A stretch of 36,450 nucleotides of DNA from Spirochaetaceae bacterium (GCA_002729885.1 PBUB01000021.1:1-36450); one strand, 5' to 3'; numbered from the stretch's first letter, positions 17,396 through 26,583 are shown. The notes: generated by a model from the letters alone, not told the origin. A program made the numbers and translations.

Positions 17396-20041
17396 CTACA
17401 CATCTGTAGCCAGAATGGCTACATCGCGTACGGTATCGCCTTCGGAAAGGTTCACAATGCGAACTCCTACTGTATTTCGACCGATGGTGGAGATATCTTT
17501 GGCGGCCAGCCGGATGGCATACCCACTTTCTGCGATGACCAGAACATCGTCTTTGTCTCCCAGGGTACACAGGGATACAGCCTTTCCGTTCTTATCGGCC
17601 ACCTTCATGAAGGTAATTCCCTTTCCTCCCCGGCCTTTGGCTGGAAAGTTCGAAAAGGCCATTCGCTTACCGAATCCTTTTTCGGAGATGACGAACAGAG
17701 ATGAGTTCTTCTTAACTACGTCCATGCCCACAATAGCATCTTCCTTATCCAGACGCATTCCTATGATGCCGGCCGCGCTACGACCCTGACTTCGCATTCT
17801 GGCAAGGTTGGTTCGTAGAGCCAGACCTTCCTGGCTTCCAATAATCACATCATCATCCGGATTAACCAGGCAAACATTGATCAACTCATCTTCCTTTCGC
17901 AGGTTGATGGCAATGATTCCACCCTTTCTGGCATTCTCAAAAATATCCAGGTTACACTTCTTGAGAATACCTTCACGGCTGATCATGACGATGGCCTGAG
18001 ATTCGGTGAATTCTTTTACAGCGGTCATGGCCGTAATCTTCTCTTCTTGCGCCAGGTTCAGAAGCGCCTTAACAGATTTGCCTCGCGCTTCTCGACTGGC
18101 TTCTGGTAGCTCCAGAACTTTGATTCCAAAGACCTTACCTTTGTTGGAGAAGAGCAGAAGGGTATCGTGCGTAGAACCCAGCCGCATCAAACGAATAATG
18201 TCTTCTCGTTTGCTGGAGCCGCCCCTGACCCCGCGACCGCCTCGTTTCTGGCGACGGAAGGAATCTACGCCCATTCGCTTGATGAATCCGTCTTCGGTGA
18301 GAGTAATTACCACGTCTTCATCCGGAATCAGATCCGTTACGTCGAAGCTCAGCGAATCCACGCTACTTGTATCCACTTCCGTGGAACGGTTTGCGCCATA
18401 GGCCGATTTCATATCGCCCAGCTCGTCAGAAACAATTGTATACTGTCGCTTTTCGCTTTTCAGAATATCTTTATAGTCTTTGATCTTTTCTTTGAGCTGA
18501 TTCAGCTCTTCGATGATTTTTTCAGATTCCAGACTGGTAAGCTTTTGCAGACGCATATCCAGGATTGCGTTTGCCTGAATCTCAGTAAGTTTGAAGCGCT
18601 TGATAAGCTTCTGCCGCGCCTCATCCACTGTCTTGGATCCACGAATGATTTTGATTACTTCATCGATAAAATCCAGTGCGATCTTCAGGCCTTCCAGTAT
18701 GTGGGCCCGCTTCTCAGCTTGATCCAGCTCATACTGGGTGCGGCGAACAACCACTTCCTTTCTATGCTGAATATAATGCGCCAGAATCTCCTTCAGGTTG
18801 AGAATCCTGGGTTGCCCTTCTACCAGAGCCAGAAAGATAATTCCGTAACTTACTTGGAGCTGAGTCTGCTTGAACAGCTGATTCAGTACAATCTGAGTCA
18901 TGGCATCTTTCTTGAGCTCAATCTCAACTCGAATGCCATGTCGGTCAGAAAGGTCTTTAATATCTGCAATCCCTTCGATGACTTTGTTACTTACAAGTTC
19001 GCCGATCTTCTCCAGAAGGTTCTTCTTGTTTACCTGGTAGGGAATTTCAGTAATTACGATTGTATCCCGGCCTTTTTTACCCTCCTCTACATCAACCTTG
19101 GCACGAATGCGAAATGAGCCCCGGCCGGTAGTGTAAGCGGACTTCAGGCCTTCGCCACCGATAATGATACCACCTGTGGGGAAGTCCGGGGCCGGTACAT
19201 GCTTCATGAGATCGGCAGGAGACAGATCCGGATTCTGAATCAAGGCGTGGCATGCATTGATCACTTCTGTGGGATTATGGGGAGGGATATTGGTGGCCAT
19301 CCCTACTGCGATACCGCTGGATCCATTTATCAAAAGGTTGGGCAGCGCCGCAGGCAGAACCTTGGGTTCCTGCTTGGTATCGTCAAAGTTCGGTAGAAAA
19401 TCTACGGTGTTCTTGTCAATGTCGCGAAGCAGTTCTTCGGCCGCTCGAGTTAGCCTGGCCTCAGTATATCGATAGGCCGCAGGGTTATCCCCATCGATGG
19501 AACCAAAGTTCCCCTGACCTTCTACCAGCGGAACTCGCATTACGAAGTTCTGGGCCATACGCACCATGGTATCGTAGGCTGCCGAATCGCCGTGGGGGTG
19601 ATAGTTACCGATTACTTCCCCTACTACCTTCGCAGACTTTACGAATGGGCGATCATGACGCCAGGCTCGCTCATGCATCGCGTACAGGATTCGACGATGC
19701 ACCGGCTTGAGGCCATCCCGCACATCCGGCAGAGCCCGACCCACAATTACGCTCATGGCATAATCCAGATAGGCCTCTTTCATCTGATTGTCGATGGAGA
19801 CGTTTACTGTGCGCAGCCCCTTTTGCAGAGCTGCGGCAATATCGATCCGTTCAATAACAGGAGTTTCTGTGGCCGTCAGAGCGCCGCTACCGGACCTGGG
19901 TTTCTTTCCACTGGTTGGCGTGGGCCCGGCATTGGAGGTTTTTCCAGAGCCTTTTGCCGGTGCGGATTTCTTGGAAGCGGACTTCTTTGCGGCCTTCGGC
20001 GCCGACTTCTTGGATGATTTTGAGGACTTTTTCTTGGCCAT
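17396..20041 (-). CDS. gyrA: DNA gyrase subunit A with a basic N-terminal tail, 881 aa
   Basis: This is the DNA-cleaving subunit of gyrase. The breakage-reunion domain shows AYLDYAMSVIVGRALPDVRDGLKPVHRRILY, the quinolone region HPHGDSAAYD with Ser 153 and Asp 157 in the sensitive form, and catalytic Tyr 192 in YRYTEAR. The C-terminal propeller carries the GyrA box as QKRGGRG, which separates it from ParC. Before the conserved domain (which begins near residue 62, at PVIERIDI) is a tail of about 60 residues made almost only of Lys, Ser, Ala, Pro and Gly, like histone H1 tails. ATG 20041 begins exactly at this tail. No gyrB lies in the window. Confidence 0.93.
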   Translation of the reverse strand: MAKKKSSKSSKKSAPKAAKKSASKKSAPAKGSGKTSNAGPTPTSGKKPRSGSGALTATETPVIERIDIAAALQKGLRTVNVSIDNQMKEAYLDYAMSVIVGRALPDVRDGLKPVHRRILYAMHERAWRHDRPFVKSAKVVGEVIGNYHPHGDSAAYDTMVRMAQNFVMRVPLVEGQGNFGSIDGDNPAAYRYTEARLTRAAEELLRDIDKNTVDFLPNFDDTKQEPKVLPAALPNLLINGSSGIAVGMATNIPPHNPTEVINACHALIQNPDLSPADLMKHVPAPDFPTGGIIIGGEGLKSAYTTGRGSFRIRAKVDVEEGKKGRDTIVITEIPYQVNKKNLLEKIGELVSNKVIEGIADIKDLSDRHGIRVEIELKKDAMTQIVLNQLFKQTQLQVSYGIIFLALVEGQPRILNLKEILAHYIQHRKEVVVRRTQYELDQAEKRAHILEGLKIALDFIDEVIKIIRGSKTVDEARQKLIKRFKLTEIQANAILDMRLQKLTSLESEKIIEELNQLKEKIKDYKDILKSEKRQYTIVSDELGDMKSAYGANRSTEVDTSSVDSLSFDVTDLIPDEDVVITLTEDGFIKRMGVDSFRRQKRGGRGVRGGSSKREDIIRLMRLGSTHDTLLLFSNKGKVFGIKVLELPEASREARGKSVKALLNLAQEEKITAMTAVKEFTESQAIVMISREGILKKCNLDIFENARKGGIIAINLRKEDELINVCLVNPDDDVIIGSQEGLALRTNLARMRSQGRSAAGIIGMRLDKEDAIVGMDVVKKNSSLFVISEKGFGKRMAFSNFPAKGRGGKGITFMKVADKNGKAVSLCTLGDKDDVLVIAESGYAIRLAAKDISTIGRNTVGVRIVNLSEGDTVRDVAILATDV

Positions 20042-20291
20042 AAGCAGGTTCAGATTTCGCTGTACGGCCCTCCAAGTAAACAAGATTCCCCGTTTTCAAA
20101 AGACTCCAAGGAGACGAAAAAACCGGCTAAAAGGCCAGATTTTGCCCTCAAACAGAGGATCGGAAGCCCGAACAGGGAGGCACAGTGGGGATTCGCCAGG
20201 AAGAATCTGGAATAGTACGGGATGGGTCCTCTGCAATACGTGCAGATACACGTTTCTTGACCCGCGAACCCTCTGTTCTTTTCTGACTAAT

Positions 20292-20888
20292 ATGCAGAAG
20301 ATCGAAACTCCTCCCGGAGCACCGCAGGGCGTTCCCAGTATGACCGGCAGGGACTGGCACCATAAGAATTGCTACGGTTGCGGGCCCGCCAATCCCAAAG
20401 GTCTACAGGCCGATTTCCGTTTTGATATGGAGCATGGGGAGGTTCGCTTCGATTATCAGGGCACTGCTGATTTCGAAGGGGCCCCCGGATTCTTTCATGG
20501 AGGAGTTCTGGCAACCATCCTGGATGAAGCTCAGGGAGTTCTTTGCTTTCATGTGGGTCATTCTGTGATGACAGAAAAGCTACACATGAACTACCACAAG
20601 GCCACGCCTCTTCATTCCACCATCAAGGTGCGGGCCTGGCTTACAGCGGTGCGCAAGCGCAGGCTCTATACCCGGGCCGTCATTTACAATGAGCAGGAAG
20701 AAATCTACGTTAGTTCCAGCGCTTCCTGGTATGTTCTTCCCGATCGACTAATGCGAAAAATGTTCCAGGACCGGTTCTCCAATGATGAAAGCGAACGGGT
20801 TCGCAGTATTCTGGAAGCCAACCGAAAGAGAGCAAAAGAGATTCGCCGGAGAATTCGAAAAACAGCGGACGGTCAGGTGCGAAAGTAG
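20292..20888 (+). CDS. PaaI-type hotdog-fold thioesterase, 198 aa
   Basis: The core carries CYGCGPANPKGL near residue 27 and the active-site helix motif HGGVLATILDEAQG, typical of the PaaI/THEM4 hotdog thioesterases that hydrolyse acyl-CoA. Strands follow to about residue 155 (KVRAWLTAVRKRRLYTRAVIY). The last 45 residues are a charged, Arg-rich helix that most relatives lack. ATG 20292 is the first start in frame that is not inside gyrA-antisense sequence. No strong ribosome binding site is visible. The gene is divergent from gyrA across 250 bases, in which no convincing promoter pair was found. The natural substrate cannot be told. Confidence 0.82.
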   Translation: MQKIETPPGAPQGVPSMTGRDWHHKNCYGCGPANPKGLQADFRFDMEHGEVRFDYQGTADFEGAPGFFHGGVLATILDEAQGVLCFHVGHSVMTEKLHMNYHKATPLHSTIKVRAWLTAVRKRRLYTRAVIYNEQEEIYVSSSASWYVLPDRLMRKMFQDRFSNDESERVRSILEANRKRAKEIRRRIRKTADGQVRK

Positions 20889-21070
20889 AATTCTTAAATA
20901 ATTCTGCATTTCAGATCCGCACCAATATTGAACCTGGAAGCCCGATCCTCCAAATTGATTCTGCAGAATCAGGAATAGGGAGGGCCCCGGGAACCGCTTC
21001 GCTATGTGCTCTTAAGAAGCCCCGGAAAAAGCCCATCCTTTTCGATAGCCCCCTAACATTCTGCCATCTA

Positions 21071-21433
21071 TCAATTGCCGCTGTAACCGGCGGAAGGTAG
21101 AGACGTTGAAATTGTGATTTGGAGAGCTTCCTCTTCACTGAAGCCTTCCTTAATGAGAGACTCATAGAGATTTCTTTTGAAGGCAGCCATGCTGCGTGCC
21201 GTTTCCGGCTCTCTGGCCAGCTCGATCTGGGCCTCAAGCATTGCTTTCATCATCGCCTTCATTGCCGGCACCATAGCTTCCATGGTCTCTGCCATGGCTT
21301 CCTTCATTTCCTGTTTCTTTTGCTCCACCTCGGAGTCCCGGTCCTCATCTGTTACAGGATTGGTTTCGGCAAAGGCTGAGCTGGCCAGCATTAGTGCTGA
21401 TAGAAAGAGAATTGATCTTACTGTATTCTTCAT
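21071..21433 (-). CDS. Small exported helical protein, 120 aa
   Basis: The ribosome binding site GAGGGGAA precedes ATG 21433 at good spacing. A classical signal peptide is cleaved at SAFA-E (residue 22). The mature part of about 98 residues is mostly one charged, Met- and Ala-rich helix (EMKEAMAETMEAMVPAMKAM) that would form an amphipathic or coiled structure, then a second helix (NLYESLIKEGFSEEEALQI). No Cys and no known domain. The EGFSEEEAL end resembles the short helical pairs of small periplasmic proteins, but nothing firmer can be said. Confidence 0.75.
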   Translation of the reverse strand: MKNTVRSILFLSALMLASSAFAETNPVTDEDRDSEVEQKKQEMKEAMAETMEAMVPAMKAMMKAMLEAQIELAREPETARSMAAFKRNLYESLIKEGFSEEEALQITISTSLPSAGYSGN

Positions 21434-21536
21434 TGATTCCCCTCAAACGTACCTATTATGAAATTTTGATCTATCGATATTCTACATTCCATCTGTATCT
21501 GATCTTGTCCATTAGCTGAAGATGAAGCCGGGCTGT

Positions 21537-22712
21537 CTAGGGTGAAAAAACGCAGCCAGAACCGGGCGATGCGCTGTTCAAAAGCAGCGTGGAACCTGAG
21601 CCCTGGTGCGATACAAAAAGCCCGGATCCAGTAGCGCTTATTCCTGTGTATCGTCCCACATTGGTCCCTGAATTCATTGTTCTCACTTCCCAGGTAACAC
21701 CTGCATCCAGGGATCGGGCCACTTTTAATGAAGTATTGGTGGCATCGTAATACGACACGTAAAGTACAGCGCCATCCGAAGCGAGATCCGATTCTGTTCC
21801 GACGCTGGCCGAAGCATCCAGTGTGGCCGTGGTCCAGTTTACACCCAGATCCGTGGATCGAGCTACTCGCAGGCGAGTATTGGTCACATCGTGATAGGTG
21901 GCTACAAGGACACCACTTTGAAATACAAGAGAACTATATCGCCCAATGTCGCCTGCAGACTCGATTAATGTCGACTCCCAGTTGCTACCGCCATCCAGAG
22001 AACGGCTGAAGTAGAGATCTCTATCTACGGCATGATAGTCCAGGGTAAAGATTCGATTTCCAGAAACCACTATCGAGCTTTCGTAACCTCTATTTGTAGT
22101 TGTTATAGCAGCATACTCGCTCCAGGTTAGCCCCTTATCACTGGAATAATAGATGGTCAGATTGTTATTGACCAGCGCGGAAATCCAGATCTCCGGATTT
22201 CGAACAAACATATCTGCTATTGAGTCCGGATCGTCCGCCGAGCTGTTGACCTGGATCTTTCTCCAGGTAAGTCCCTGGTCTCCGGAATAGGCAAACCACA
22301 GATCCGCATTACTGGCATCGTGATATGAGATAAAGACTTCGCTCTTTTCTGAATGAATTCGACTGGCGTAACCGGTATCCGATCCATCGTCCACAATGGT
22401 GTTATACCACGTAAGACCTCCATCATTGGATCGAGAAAATCTAAGATCCCCGCTGGAAGTATCCCCATGGGCAATGTTAATTCTCTGACAATCAGCAAAT
22501 ACTGAGCTGCCCTGACCGGCACTGGGGGCAAGACCATCCAGACTCTGGCTGCCGCAGGCAGGTCTATAGTTACAGGTAGATAGCCAGAGTATACCCAATC
22601 CATTGTTGGGACAGGTCAGATCCTCTGTACGGCAAGAGTCCAGATCCGGCTGACAGTTGAAAACCAGGGAACTGAAGACAAAAATAATCGATAGTAGTTT
22701 GCAAATACGCAA
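21537..22712 (-). CDS. Asp-box (BNR) beta-propeller lipoprotein, 391 aa
   Basis: The start is TTG 22712 with GGCGGGA upstream. The signal peptide ends SLVFN-C (Cys 20), followed by C-R-T-E-D-L-T-C (27-34), nearly the same motif as in the NHL lipoprotein at 8481-9428. The body has six Asp-boxes of the form S-x-D-x-G-x-[TN]-W (for example SNDGGLTW, GDQGLTW, SSDKGLTW, SLDGGSNW, STDLGVNW, SLDAGVTW), one per blade, with FISYHDA and YVSYYDAT-type strands between. This is the sialidase-like propeller. The sialidase Arg triad is not evident, so a binding or unknown role is more likely than glycan cleavage. Confidence 0.85.
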   Translation of the reverse strand: MRICKLLSIIFVFSSLVFNCQPDLDSCRTEDLTCPNNGLGILWLSTCNYRPACGSQSLDGLAPSAGQGSSVFADCQRINIAHGDTSSGDLRFSRSNDGGLTWYNTIVDDGSDTGYASRIHSEKSEVFISYHDASNADLWFAYSGDQGLTWRKIQVNSSADDPDSIADMFVRNPEIWISALVNNNLTIYYSSDKGLTWSEYAAITTTNRGYESSIVVSGNRIFTLDYHAVDRDLYFSRSLDGGSNWESTLIESAGDIGRYSSLVFQSGVLVATYHDVTNTRLRVARSTDLGVNWTTATLDASASVGTESDLASDGAVLYVSYYDATNTSLKVARSLDAGVTWEVRTMNSGTNVGRYTGISATGSGLFVSHQGSGSTLLLNSASPGSGCVFSP

Positions 22713-22847
22713 GAAATCCCGCCTTATGCCTGATGGGAGCCCTGAAAACTGGATGGAGATCTAGAATTTATTCTGAACAGGGCTCTGTATTAGCTACTCT
22801 ATAAGAAAGTTAGTTGTCCAGATTCGTCCGGGAGTTCAAACAAAATA

Positions 22848-24050
22848 ATGGTACATATACGTGGGTCCTTTCAAAAAGCCGCAATACTTGGCTGTTTTTT
22901 CCTATTTTTTCCGATTTCATTTCTAAGTGCTCAGAATATTGAGCTGGGCCCCATGGCTGCACAGTACTCCAGGCCCGATGTGGTTTTTTTTCCGGATGGT
23001 CAGTCATTTGCCATTGCCAGCGACAAGCAAGTTCGAGTGTACGATTTGCAAGGCAAACTGGTTCGCACATATCCAAGCTATCTGAATGTGAAGGGTCTGG
23101 CCATTTCACCGGATGGATCGCAATTGGCCACCGCAGAGTCCGATGATGGAGGCAATGTAAATGGACTGGTGAAGATTGTGGATGCAAAATCCGGACGTCT
23201 CATTCGGCAGTTCAGACACAGGTCAGGCTACGCAGAATGGCTCTCTTTTTCACCGGATGGAAGATATCTGGCAAGCGCCGGCGATGAGCCGGCAGTGTAT
23301 GTCTGGGATCTGCGTACCGGGAAAATGGTAGCGCGAATCGAAGAACATACCTGGGGTAATCTGGCTTCCGTCCATTTCAGCGCAGACGGAAAATATCTGT
23401 TTTCCGGAGGTCAGTATAGAGACAACGAGGCCTTGAGAAAGGCAAAAGAAGCGGAGGACCGGTACTATGGAAAGTCGCATTCGGTGGCCGAGGCCAGGAG
23501 AATGCAGGAAGAGATCGCGCGATGGTATAATGCATTTAACGAAAGCTGGAGAATTGGTGAGCTAATTGTTTATTCAACTTCTAATTGGAAGAAGATCCGA
23601 TTGATCAATACACCAGGGGCCGTGCATTCTATTTGCAGCGCGAAGGAGGGACCTTCGCTCACGGCAGTGACGAATATGGATCGCCAGGTAAGCGAAGATA
23701 ACCAGGGGTATTTGCTTCGCATCGATCCAGGCAGTGGAGATATTGAAAAGATTGACACCCTCCCAGCCATGCCAGATGATTTCGCAGGCCTGGACTCGGA
23801 ACACCGATTCTATTACCGCCACAATTTTCTGGGCTTCTATCCTGCGGCCGGTCGATATGTACTGAGTCAACTGAACAGCGTAATGGTACTGGATGATGAC
23901 CTTGATGAAATCGAAACGGTAGATATCGATTCGGAGACGATTCAATCCCCTGCACCCGCAGCTCTTTCACCGGATGGCAAAACGCTGGTGATTCTGAAAT
24001 ATAATCGACAGACTGGAACGGGAATCGCAGAGCTTCATAAGATCGATTAG
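22848..24050 (+). CDS. Exported WD40/YVTN-like beta-propeller protein, 400 aa
   Basis: A signal peptide runs to about SFLSA-Q (residue 29). Repeats with the S-P-D-G-x-x-[LF]-A pattern follow (FFPDGQSFAIAS, ISPDGSQLATA, FSPDGRYLASAGDE, FSADGKYLFSGG, LSPDGKTLVIL), each with a V-x-V-[WY]-D-L end, as in WD40/YVTN propellers. An insertion of about 40 residues (190-230) between blades is a charged helix with a GKSHSVAEARRMQEE stretch. There is no lipobox, so the protein is probably periplasmic. It acts presumably as a binding scaffold. It is divergent from the Asp-box lipoprotein across 135 bases. Confidence 0.82.
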   Translation: MVHIRGSFQKAAILGCFFLFFPISFLSAQNIELGPMAAQYSRPDVVFFPDGQSFAIASDKQVRVYDLQGKLVRTYPSYLNVKGLAISPDGSQLATAESDDGGNVNGLVKIVDAKSGRLIRQFRHRSGYAEWLSFSPDGRYLASAGDEPAVYVWDLRTGKMVARIEEHTWGNLASVHFSADGKYLFSGGQYRDNEALRKAKEAEDRYYGKSHSVAEARRMQEEIARWYNAFNESWRIGELIVYSTSNWKKIRLINTPGAVHSICSAKEGPSLTAVTNMDRQVSEDNQGYLLRIDPGSGDIEKIDTLPAMPDDFAGLDSEHRFYYRHNFLGFYPAAGRYVLSQLNSVMVLDDDLDEIETVDIDSETIQSPAPAALSPDGKTLVILKYNRQTGTGIAELHKID

Positions 24051-24080
24051 ATTGTCTGGCTATTGCCAGATCAATAATCA
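24051..24080 (+). terminator. Hairpin directly after the WD40 gene stop
   Basis: ATTG-TCTGGC (from 24051) pairs with GCCAGA-TCAAT around loop TATT, with one bulged base. It begins just after the TAG. A second small hairpin (CATCTC-TAAT-GAGATG) follows near 24080-24095. No T-run was found. Confidence 0.4.
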
Positions 24081-24165
24081 TCTCTAATGAGATGCCTATT
24101 CTAATGAGTCAATTATGAGATAAAAAGGGGCTTGCGATTTCCGACGGATATATAGAATCCCCTCC

Positions 24166-24792
24166 ATGGCTCTACGACGATCTGTATTCATTAGTGCATC
24201 CGAGGACCGGCTGGAAAGACTCATTGAGCAACGGTTACAGCCAGGTGCCAACAAGGAACAGATCGATCAGAGAATATGGGATTTATTCGGAGAGGAATGG
24301 TGCGTTATGTTTACGGATCTTTCCGGATTTTCCAGAGGGGTGGAAAAATTTGGAATTATTCATTTCCTGCAAACCATACATGAGTCGGAACGAGTGCTGC
24401 TGCCCATCGTAGAAGAAAACGATGGAATTCTGCTAAAAGTGGAAGGGGACAGCTTCATGGCTATCTTTCGCAAGCCCTCCAAAGGTCTTGCAGCAGCCGT
24501 AGCCATGCAAAAGGCGCTGCTCGAATACAATGTTGGAAAGATCCCGGAAGAACAGGTTCTGCTTTGCGTGGGCCTTGGTTACGGCCATATGTTAAGAATA
24601 GGCGATGCGGATGTCTACGGGGCCCAGGTCAATGCTGCCAGCAAGCTGGGTGAAGATACTGCTGAAGCAAAAGAGATTCTGGTTACGAGAGCAGTAAAGG
24701 AAGCAGCCCAGGATTTTCCGGATATATCCTACGAACCCATAGATGAAGTGCCCCCGGGGGCTGACCAGGCATTTCGAGTGATCTACAGCTGA
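24166..24792 (+). CDS. Class III adenylate/guanylate cyclase catalytic domain protein, 208 aa
   Basis: This is a single cytoplasmic cyclase homology domain without a sensor. Metal-binding Asp residues are D51 (FTDLSGFS) and D95 (KVEGDSF). Lys 91 and Asp 149 (ADVYG) are the pair that selects ATP, so cAMP is the likely product. Asn 156 of the V-N-x-A motif is present, but the transition-state Arg four residues later is Lys 160 (VNAASKL), as in a group of bacterial homologues with the SKLGED ending; activity is therefore not certain. It is monocistronic or in a loose unit with the metallo-beta-lactamase lipoprotein 104 bases downstream. Confidence 0.85.
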   Translation: MALRRSVFISASEDRLERLIEQRLQPGANKEQIDQRIWDLFGEEWCVMFTDLSGFSRGVEKFGIIHFLQTIHESERVLLPIVEENDGILLKVEGDSFMAIFRKPSKGLAAAVAMQKALLEYNVGKIPEEQVLLCVGLGYGHMLRIGDADVYGAQVNAASKLGEDTAEAKEILVTRAVKEAAQDFPDISYEPIDEVPPGADQAFRVIYS

Positions 24793-24896
24793 ACCCGCAG
24801 ATGAGTGTTGCTGCAGCAGATTCCAGCTTCCATCTTCGCATTGATATTTCGGTTGAATGAGTTGACACTGATGAAGCAGCCAATTTCAGTTAGTGC

Positions 24897-25889
24897 ATGC
24901 AATCCTCAAGTTCCATTCGAATATCCTCTCTGTTGTCTGGTTCCCTGGCTAAACTTCTTCTAACTCTTGGTTTCGCTGCTTTCGCCACTGGCTGTGCAGT
25001 AACCTCCATCGATTCCACAACCGAACGGATCGGCGATGGCACAGATGAGCAATCAATGATGGAGAATCTGGCTTCAAATCCAAAGGGCCCGATTCGCTTT
25101 CAAAAGATTGTGTCCGCCGATTGGGCCGTAGATCGAGGCGGGTTAATCAATCTGGATCATCCGGCGGCCGAGAAGGCTGGACTGGAGTCCGGTCTGGAAT
25201 CGATTCAGATCTATTTCTATGTAGTGGATCATCCTACGAAGGGCAGATTTCTTATCGACACCGGAATGGGATCTGTCTTCCAAAAACCGTCTGAAGACTG
25301 GCCCGTTTCAGGTATGGTTCAATCGGTTATGAACATGGATCTTCTGAAGATCCATACAATTACTTCGCAGTGGCTGAAAACCAGTGGCACATCCCCGAAA
25401 GGTATTTTTCTCACACACATGCATCTGGACCATATACTGGGTTCCGGCGACATTGATCCAGCAGTACCATTCTATGTAGGCCCGAAAGAATCTACGGACA
25501 GTATGTTTCTCAACGTATTTGTTCAGGGCAGTACGGACGATATCCTGGGAAGCGATAGAATTTTGAGAGAGCTCGAATTCCCGGTAATCAGTGAAGATGC
25601 AAAAAATAACGAACTTCGTATTCTGGATTTTTTTGGGGATGGTAGCCTCTATGTTCTCCTTGTTCCCGGCCATACTGCTGGCAGTATGGCTTTCTTGATT
25701 CGCTCCACTGACGGACTGCAAATGGTAGTCGGCGATACCTGCCATACAGTCTGGGGCTGGAAGAACAACGTACCTCCAGGCTCATTTACAGCCGATCAAG
25801 AGAAGAATGTAAAGAGCCTCAATTCTCTAATAGAAATCGCAAATAAGCTCCAGAATGTGAAGGTTCACCTGGGCCATCAAAGTCTTTAA
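24897..25889 (+). CDS. Metallo-beta-lactamase-fold lipoprotein, 330 aa
   Basis: The signal peptide ends FAATG-C-type (ATGC, Cys 33), so the enzyme is probably lipid-anchored outside the cytoplasm. The zinc site is complete: H174-x-H176-x-D178-H179 in THMHLDH, a second-site His in PGHTAGS, the bridging Asp in GDTCHT and a final His in HLGH. The layout with F-L-I-D-T-G-M-G ahead of the HxHxDH resembles the AHL lactonase/AiiA-like hydrolase subgroup rather than glyoxalase II. The substrate is unknown. A periplasmic or surface location would be unusual for a quorum-quenching lactonase. ATG 24897 has no strong ribosome binding site. Confidence 0.82.
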   Translation: MQSSSSIRISSLLSGSLAKLLLTLGFAAFATGCAVTSIDSTTERIGDGTDEQSMMENLASNPKGPIRFQKIVSADWAVDRGGLINLDHPAAEKAGLESGLESIQIYFYVVDHPTKGRFLIDTGMGSVFQKPSEDWPVSGMVQSVMNMDLLKIHTITSQWLKTSGTSPKGIFLTHMHLDHILGSGDIDPAVPFYVGPKESTDSMFLNVFVQGSTDDILGSDRILRELEFPVISEDAKNNELRILDFFGDGSLYVLLVPGHTAGSMAFLIRSTDGLQMVVGDTCHTVWGWKNNVPPGSFTADQEKNVKSLNSLIEIANKLQNVKVHLGHQSL

Positions 25890-26100
25890 TGACGAAAGGC
25901 AGGAATTGCGGGACTGAGCTTCGTGGATGCGCAAATCCCGGAACTTAGCTCGCATGCTGCGCGAATCTCTCTGCAATGGTGGTCGCTACCCTTCGCCGCT
26001 GGCCTGGACCATGAGCAACGAGGTCTATTGTGCTTAAAGGAAGAACGATAGTCCGGTAGAGATTGATTTAAGATCGGGAAGAGGCTGATTGGAAACCTGA

Positions 26101-26394
26101 CTACTCGGCCTCCCCTTTTCCGGAAAGCCAGTTATAAAGCAGGCCAATGACTCCAGAAAGGAAAGCTACATCCACAGCCATATAGATGAGATCAAACAGT
26201 ATTCCAAACGCATGCTCATACCAGAGCAATCCTGGATTGGCAGCGGTAAATGGATGCGGATGAATGGAATTGTAAGCCTGCATGAAGTAGGAACCAAAGG
26301 ATACAGACAATCGAGACCAGGCGCTCAGAAGGATAATAACAAGAGTCGCCGGAGTGGTCACAGATATTACCAGAGCTTTAATATTAATTCGCAT
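26101..26394 (-). CDS. DUF5676-like small membrane protein, 97 aa
   Basis: GAGAGG lies 5 bases before ATG 26394. Two hydrophobic helices are seen (about residues 8-28 and 62-88), joined by a loop with SFGSYFMQAYNSIHPHPF, and the protein ends with GLLYNWLSGKGEAE. The opening K-A-L-x-[IV]-S and the final LLYN-W-L match the two-helix DUF5676 membrane protein family, whose function is unknown. It lies downstream of the rsbU-like gene on the same strand, separated by 189 bases that contain a GC-rich hairpin (near 26456-26480). Confidence 0.65.
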   Translation of the reverse strand: MRINIKALVISVTTPATLVIILLSAWSRLSVSFGSYFMQAYNSIHPHPFTAANPGLLWYEHAFGILFDLIYMAVDVAFLSGVIGLLYNWLSGKGEAE

Positions 26395-26455
26395 ATTTAC
26401 CTCTCAAATCTTCCAAATGATATTGTTCCATCTCTATGGCATACTCAACGAATCG

Positions 26456-26480
26456 CCCGGGCAACCATTTCGCCCCGGGC
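26456..26480. terminator. GC-rich hairpin downstream of the RsbU-like gene
   Basis: GCCCGGG and CCCGGGC form a 7-bp stem around a loop of about 11 bases in the gap between the RsbU-like gene stop (26584) and the DUF5676-like gene. It lacks a T-run and is weakly supported as a terminator. Confidence 0.35.
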
Positions 26481-26583
26481 ATAGAGTCCATTGCACGATT
26501 TACCTGCATCCCTGGATCGCCGACAGGATACTTTCCCATCTACCCGGGAAACGCTCATTTATAGTACTTCCCCTGGCCGCCAC

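Noticed and set aside
16606..17570. N-terminal extension of the unknown gene before the ECF sigma factor
   Set aside because: The first 117 codons overlap gyrA and are arginine-rich low-quality sequence, so the start was moved to 17219.
18167..19117. Long plus-strand open frame (316 codons) opposite gyrA
   Set aside because: It is antisense to a well-conserved gyrA region, and its protein resembles no exported or enzymatic family.
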